This document shows, one piece after another, positions 60,943-64,000 of a stretch of 64,000 nt of DNA. Location of the stretch: NCBI GenBank assembly GCA_041397775.1, contig JAWKWB010000005.1:434001-498000 (forward strand). The letters run 5' to 3'. The notes under the pieces were generated by a model that had not been told where the DNA came from, searched no databases, and was given only the letters and a program-made list of their open reading frames with translations. The position numbers were made by a program, and so were the translations under genes. This DNA is from Ga0077555 sp041397775 (GTDB taxonomy: Bacteria > Pseudomonadota > Alphaproteobacteria > Rhizobiales > Hyphomicrobiaceae). Position 1 is the first letter of the stretch, and every line of letters begins with the position of its first letter.

Positions 60943-61583
60943 CATGCGCCCGGCCTGGGATAGATCGGGATGTGCGGGGCAGCCGACATCGGCAGATGCC
61001 CGGTCAGTCTGGGATCGTCCGCCAGTTCGAGCTGCTGGCGCTCCGTGCGAAAACCCGAGCGCAGATAAAAGGCCAGCGCACCTGGATGATCGAGGGTGCA
61101 AGTGTGAAGCCAGACGCTCTCGATAGGCCGCGCCCAGGCCGTCGCCAGCGCATGCGTCATCAGATAGCGCCCGAGCCCCCGCCCGATCGCCTCCGGCACG
61201 ACGCCGAAAAACGCGATCTCGCAGGTCCCCGGCACGCGAAAATCGAGTTCGAGAATACCGATTTCGACATCGCTCGGCCCGGCGCTGTCGACCAGCACCG
61301 AAACCTCCACCTCGTCATCGGCGAGGATCGCGCCGAGCGCCGCGTCGCTCGAGCGCAGCCGCGAATGCCACAGCCACGGCGCCCCCACCTTCCGGAAGAG
61401 GTCGCGATACCAGCCATTGCCGGGGCAAGGCACCCGCCGCAGCGCTACTCCAGACGGCGCCGATGGCATCTGCAGGCCTACCGGGGCCGCCCGCATGGCA
61501 AGGCTCGTCGCGATGGCGGCGATCTTGCCGGCGGGAATGTCGGTATAGCCGTCCTGCAGCGGCGCCCGCTCCATGCCAGTCAT
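60942..61583 (-). CDS. GNAT family N-acetyltransferase
   Basis: A 213-residue protein with a GNAT domain in its second half. VEIGILELDFRVPGTCEIAFFGV leads to the acetyl-CoA loop VVPEAIGRGLGRYLMTHAL near residue 135, then VWLHTCTLDHPGALAFYLRSGFR. The first half (WYRDLFRKVGAPWLWHSRLR) is a small variable cap. Acetyl acceptor unknown. Either ATG at 61583 or 61574 may be used. It is convergent with the PRC gene and divergent from the CDF transporter gene across 103 bp. Confidence 0.88.
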   Translation of the reverse strand: MTGMERAPLQDGYTDIPAGKIAAIATSLAMRAAPVGLQMPSAPSGVALRRVPCPGNGWYRDLFRKVGAPWLWHSRLRSSDAALGAILADDEVEVSVLVDSAGPSDVEIGILELDFRVPGTCEIAFFGVVPEAIGRGLGRYLMTHALATAWARPIESVWLHTCTLDHPGALAFYLRSGFRTERQQLELADDPRLTGHLPMSAAPHIPIYPRPGA

Positions 61584-61686
61584 GCTTCCAGCCCACCCTG
61601 CGGCCCACGAACGACCGTGGTCATTGCACTCGGGCGCACGAAGCGGCAAGACCTCATTGGGATCATTGCAAGGGAAGCATGTTCGC

Positions 61687-62748
61687 ATGGCTGCATCGGG
61701 GTCGACCAAAGTCATTCTCGCCGCACTCGGCGCCAACGGCCTGATCGCCGTTTCTAAGTTCGTCGCGGCGGCCTGGACCGGATCGGCCGCCATGCTGTCG
61801 GAGGCCATCCACTCCCTCGCCGACACGGCCAACCAGGGCCTGCTGCTGCACGGCATGCGCCGCTCGCAAAGGCCTGCCGACGCCGCCCATCCCTTCGGCC
61901 ACGCCAAGGAATTGTATTTCTGGGCCTTCGTCGTGGCGATCCTGCTCTTTTCGCTGGGTTCGGGCGTGGCGATCTACGAAGGCGTCGCCAAGATCCGCGA
62001 CCCCCATCCCGTCACCGATCCATCGATCAACTACATGGTTCTTGGCGCGGCGATGCTGTTCGAGGGCATCTCCAACATCTTCGCGCTGCGCGAATTCAAC
62101 AAGCAGCGCAACGGCGAGCGCGCATTCACCGCGATCCGCCGTTCCAAGGATCCCGCGCTTTTCACCGTCCTGCTGGAGGATACGGCCGCCCTCACCGGCC
62201 TCGTCGTCGCCATGATCGGCGTCGCGTGCGGCCACCTGCTCGGCTGGTCGATGGCGGATGGCATCGCCTCGATCGTCATCGGCATCATCCTGGGCCTCGT
62301 CGCGGCCATCATGAGCATCGAGACCAAGAGCCTGCTGATCGGCGAAAGCGCCAGCCCGCAACTCATCACGGCCATGCGCATGGCGATCATGGACGAACTC
62401 GGCCCCTCGGGCCCCGTCAGGACGATCCACGACCTGCGCACGATGCATCTGGGCCCGGACGTCATCCTCGTGACCGCCAGCCTCGATTTCAACGACGAGG
62501 TCTCGGCCAAGACCGTGGAAGCGACCGTCGCGCGCCTGGATGCCCTCTTGCGCGCGCGCTTTCCGCAAGTGCGCCATCTCTATCTCGAAGCACAGGCAGC
62601 CCCCGCGAGTGCACCCGCGCCGGCAGGCGACCTCGCCGCACCCGCCTCGATCGCACCCGCCCAAGTGCCGTCGAAAGCCGGCCTGCCGATGCCGGCACGC
62701 AACCATCCCCCTGCCAGGAAGAAGGGCAAGCGCAAGGGCCGGCGGTGA
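61687..62748 (+). CDS. Cation diffusion facilitator transporter (ZnT9-like)
   Basis: A 353-residue divalent-metal efflux protein with six hydrophobic segments. The metal site residues are in AIHSLADTANQGLLL (helix 2) and VLLEDTAALTGLVV (helix 5). AHPFGHAKELYFWAF is the signature of the ZnT9-like branch. A cytoplasmic domain follows (DVILVTASLDFNDEV). The tail of about 60 residues is Pro/Ala-rich then Lys/Arg-rich. Substrate is probably zinc, manganese or iron. GGGAAG precedes the ATG at 61687. Confidence 0.92.
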   Translation: MAASGSTKVILAALGANGLIAVSKFVAAAWTGSAAMLSEAIHSLADTANQGLLLHGMRRSQRPADAAHPFGHAKELYFWAFVVAILLFSLGSGVAIYEGVAKIRDPHPVTDPSINYMVLGAAMLFEGISNIFALREFNKQRNGERAFTAIRRSKDPALFTVLLEDTAALTGLVVAMIGVACGHLLGWSMADGIASIVIGIILGLVAAIMSIETKSLLIGESASPQLITAMRMAIMDELGPSGPVRTIHDLRTMHLGPDVILVTASLDFNDEVSAKTVEATVARLDALLRARFPQVRHLYLEAQAAPASAPAPAGDLAAPASIAPAQVPSKAGLPMPARNHPPARKKGKRKGRR

Positions 62749-62898
62749 TCGAACGCCGCCGCTCCGTCTCCGACATCAGGCCCCGGGACGCGGCCCCGTC
62801 AGGGTCCCCCAGCACGCCGCCAAAGAGGGGTGACCGTCCGTAGCCAGCGTGGTACGTCAAGCCAGGATCCTCGGCCTGTATCGCAAGAGATCATGTAG

Positions 62899-63408
62899 AT
62901 GGCCCCCCTGTCTGAAGTTTCTGTTCCCCCTGGCAGCGTGCTCCATAAATCGCTCGGTTCCGCGAGCTTTTTCGATGCCTATGCTGCCCCCCTGAAGAGG
63001 TGCGAACTCACGCCGGCCGAGATCTTCCTTCAGGCGGCGCGAGCCACGCCCGATTGGGTCGGGCACGCCATGGCGATACGCAACGCAATCGTCAGCAGGT
63101 TGGGCCTGAAGGACGTTGGCAACATGCGCCCTGCTGCCGACAGGCCTGGCTCCGACTATCGAATCGGAGACCGCATGGGCATTTTCACAGTGTTCGCGGC
63201 TGACGATCGGGAGTTGGTGTTGGGCATCGACGACAGTCATCTCGACGTGCGCGTGTCCGTACTGAAGTCCGTTCCCAGCGACGAGGCGCACTATGTGGTT
63301 TCGACGGTTGTGCACGTCAAGAACTGGCTGGGGCGCCTTTACATGCTGCCAGTCGGGCGCATCCATCCGTTCGTCGTGCGTGCCATGATGCGGCGCGCTG
63401 CTGTCTAA
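62899..63408 (+). CDS. DUF2867 family protein
   Basis: A 169-residue protein with the DUF2867 pattern. ATPDWVGHAMAIRNAIVSRLGLK lies near residue 50, YRIGDRMGIFTVF and ELVLGIDDSHLDVRVSVL follow, and VKNWLGRLYMLPVGRIHPFVVRAMM closes it. The fold is SRPBCC-like by analogy, with unknown ligand. The gene is less GC-biased than its neighbours, consistent with an acquired or less expressed gene. An ATG-TAG pair sits just before its ATG. Confidence 0.85.
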   Translation: MAPLSEVSVPPGSVLHKSLGSASFFDAYAAPLKRCELTPAEIFLQAARATPDWVGHAMAIRNAIVSRLGLKDVGNMRPAADRPGSDYRIGDRMGIFTVFAADDRELVLGIDDSHLDVRVSVLKSVPSDEAHYVVSTVVHVKNWLGRLYMLPVGRIHPFVVRAMMRRAAV

Positions 63409-63458
63409 GAATCGTGAAGTCGACCTTTAACACCGTTGCGAAAGCGTTTGGACACGAC

Positions 63459-64000
63459 ATGGCCCGCATTCCCTATCCCGATCTCGACAAGGCAAGCCCC
63501 GAAGTTCGCGACATGCTCGCGCGCCTGCCCGCCCCCGCCAACATCTTCAACATGATGGCGCACGCCGAAACCTGCCTGAAGCCGGTCATGAAGCTCGGCG
63601 GCACGCTGCTCGGCAAACTGAAGCTCGACCCGAAGCTGCGCGAGCTCTGCCTCCTGCATGCGGTGAAACTCGAGAATGGCGACTACGAGTGGATGCAGCA
63701 CGTGCCCATCGCCCTGGACCTCGGCGCCACGCAGGCCCAGATCGACGCGCTGGCCAAAGGCGACGATGCCGCCGGCTGCTTTTCTGTCCAGGAGAAGGCG
63801 GCGCTGCGCCTGACACGCGAAAGCGTCGTCGACGTGCGTGCCTCGGAAGTCACGGTTGCAGAGGCCCGCAAGCATTTCTCCGATCGTGAAATCGTCGAGC
63901 TGATCCTGATGGCAGGCTTCTACATCATGCTCGCGCGTCTCACCGAGACGCTCGGCGTCGAGAACGATCCGCCCATGGGCAGCGCCCTCGTGAAGGGCAT
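63459..64000 (+). CDS. Carboxymuconolactone decarboxylase family protein (3' end outside window)
   Basis: About 180 codons are present before the right edge. LDKASPEVRDMLARLPAPANIFNMMAHAETCLKPVMKLGGTLL and ELCLLHAVKLENGDYEWMQHVPIALDLGATQAQIDAL match the AhpD-like/CMD fold, but the CxxC pair of AhpD is missing. It continues with VELILMAGFYIMLARLTETLGV. Such proteins are decarboxylases or peroxidase-like. The start ATG at 63459 opens the conserved part. It is 50 bp after the DUF2867 gene. Confidence 0.9.
   Translation, partial: MARIPYPDLDKASPEVRDMLARLPAPANIFNMMAHAETCLKPVMKLGGTLLGKLKLDPKLRELCLLHAVKLENGDYEWMQHVPIALDLGATQAQIDALAKGDDAAGCFSVQEKAALRLTRESVVDVRASEVTVAEARKHFSDREIVELILMAGFYIMLARLTETLGVENDPPMGSALVKG

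Overview
The window comes from a high-GC alphaproteobacterial chromosome, probably a Rhizobiales or Rhodospirillales relative. Pointers are a fabA-fabB-fabI run, thiL next to a proton-pumping pyrophosphatase, a CnoX / Lon-like / Trm112 run, a DUF1289 protein, Omp31-like barrels and a PleC-like sensor kinase. Genes are densely packed, often with 4-bp ATGA overlaps. No rRNA, CRISPR array, intact insertion sequence or prophage was seen. The only RNA gene found is tRNA-Gly(GCC). The genus cannot be fixed from what is visible.

Left part (1-26 kb): a partial host-attachment-family protein; a malate/lactate dehydrogenase-like enzyme overlapping a hydroxychromene carboxylate isomerase; a secreted caspase-like protein; a 3-hydroxyisobutyrate dehydrogenase-type reductase; an MFS carrier; a two-gene 2-oxoacid dehydrogenase E1 operon whose beta gene is frameshifted; a gamma-glutamyltransferase; and a stress/translation-quality operon (ProXp-ala, CnoX, Lon-like, Trm112). 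After the tRNA come a three-gene DUF350-DUF1190-ATP-grasp cassette (compare E. coli yjfL-yjfM-yjfC), a DUF429 / pyridoxal kinase / FAD oxidoreductase operon, a secreted GH114-like protein, thiL, hppA, two paralogous outer-membrane barrels and glmM.

Middle part (26-44.7 kb): metabolic and accessory genes in short transcription units. They include a methylmalonyl-CoA mutase small subunit without its partner, an MFS carrier, a NUDIX hydrolase, a class IV aminotransferase, an SDR-fold protein lacking the catalytic Tyr, a solitary ABC binding protein, threonine aldolase, phosphomannomutase, two membrane-anchored retropepsin-like proteases behind a DUF1289 gene, an orphan histidine kinase, GST, an MBL-fold hydrolase, a uracil-DNA-glycosylase-like protein, an Lrp regulator and a GNAT. 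Upstream of the phosphomannomutase gene lie two consecutive long bulged inverted repeats of unknown nature.

Right part (44.7-64 kb): a nucleotide-sugar cassette (WbpA/TviB-, WbpB-, WbpD- and WbpE-like), sufficient on family grounds to make UDP-2,3-diacetamido-2,3-dideoxy-glucuronate for a surface glycan. It is followed by a small unknown protein whose ribosome-binding site lies in an inverted repeat. Next are a divergent MFS/AraC pair, the unsaturated fatty acid block fabA-fabB-fabI, gyrA with an unusual quinolone-region residue pair, a PRC-barrel protein with LEA-like 11-residue repeats, a GNAT, a CDF metal transporter, a DUF2867 protein and a partial carboxymuconolactone-decarboxylase-family protein.

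No single unambiguous new system stands out. The best candidates for a second look are the paired bulged repeats at 36.7 kb, the DUF350-DUF1190-ATP-grasp cassette, the retropepsin pair, the Tyr-less SDR and the LEA-tailed PRC protein. All coordinates and residues were read by eye from the sequence; no database search was run.
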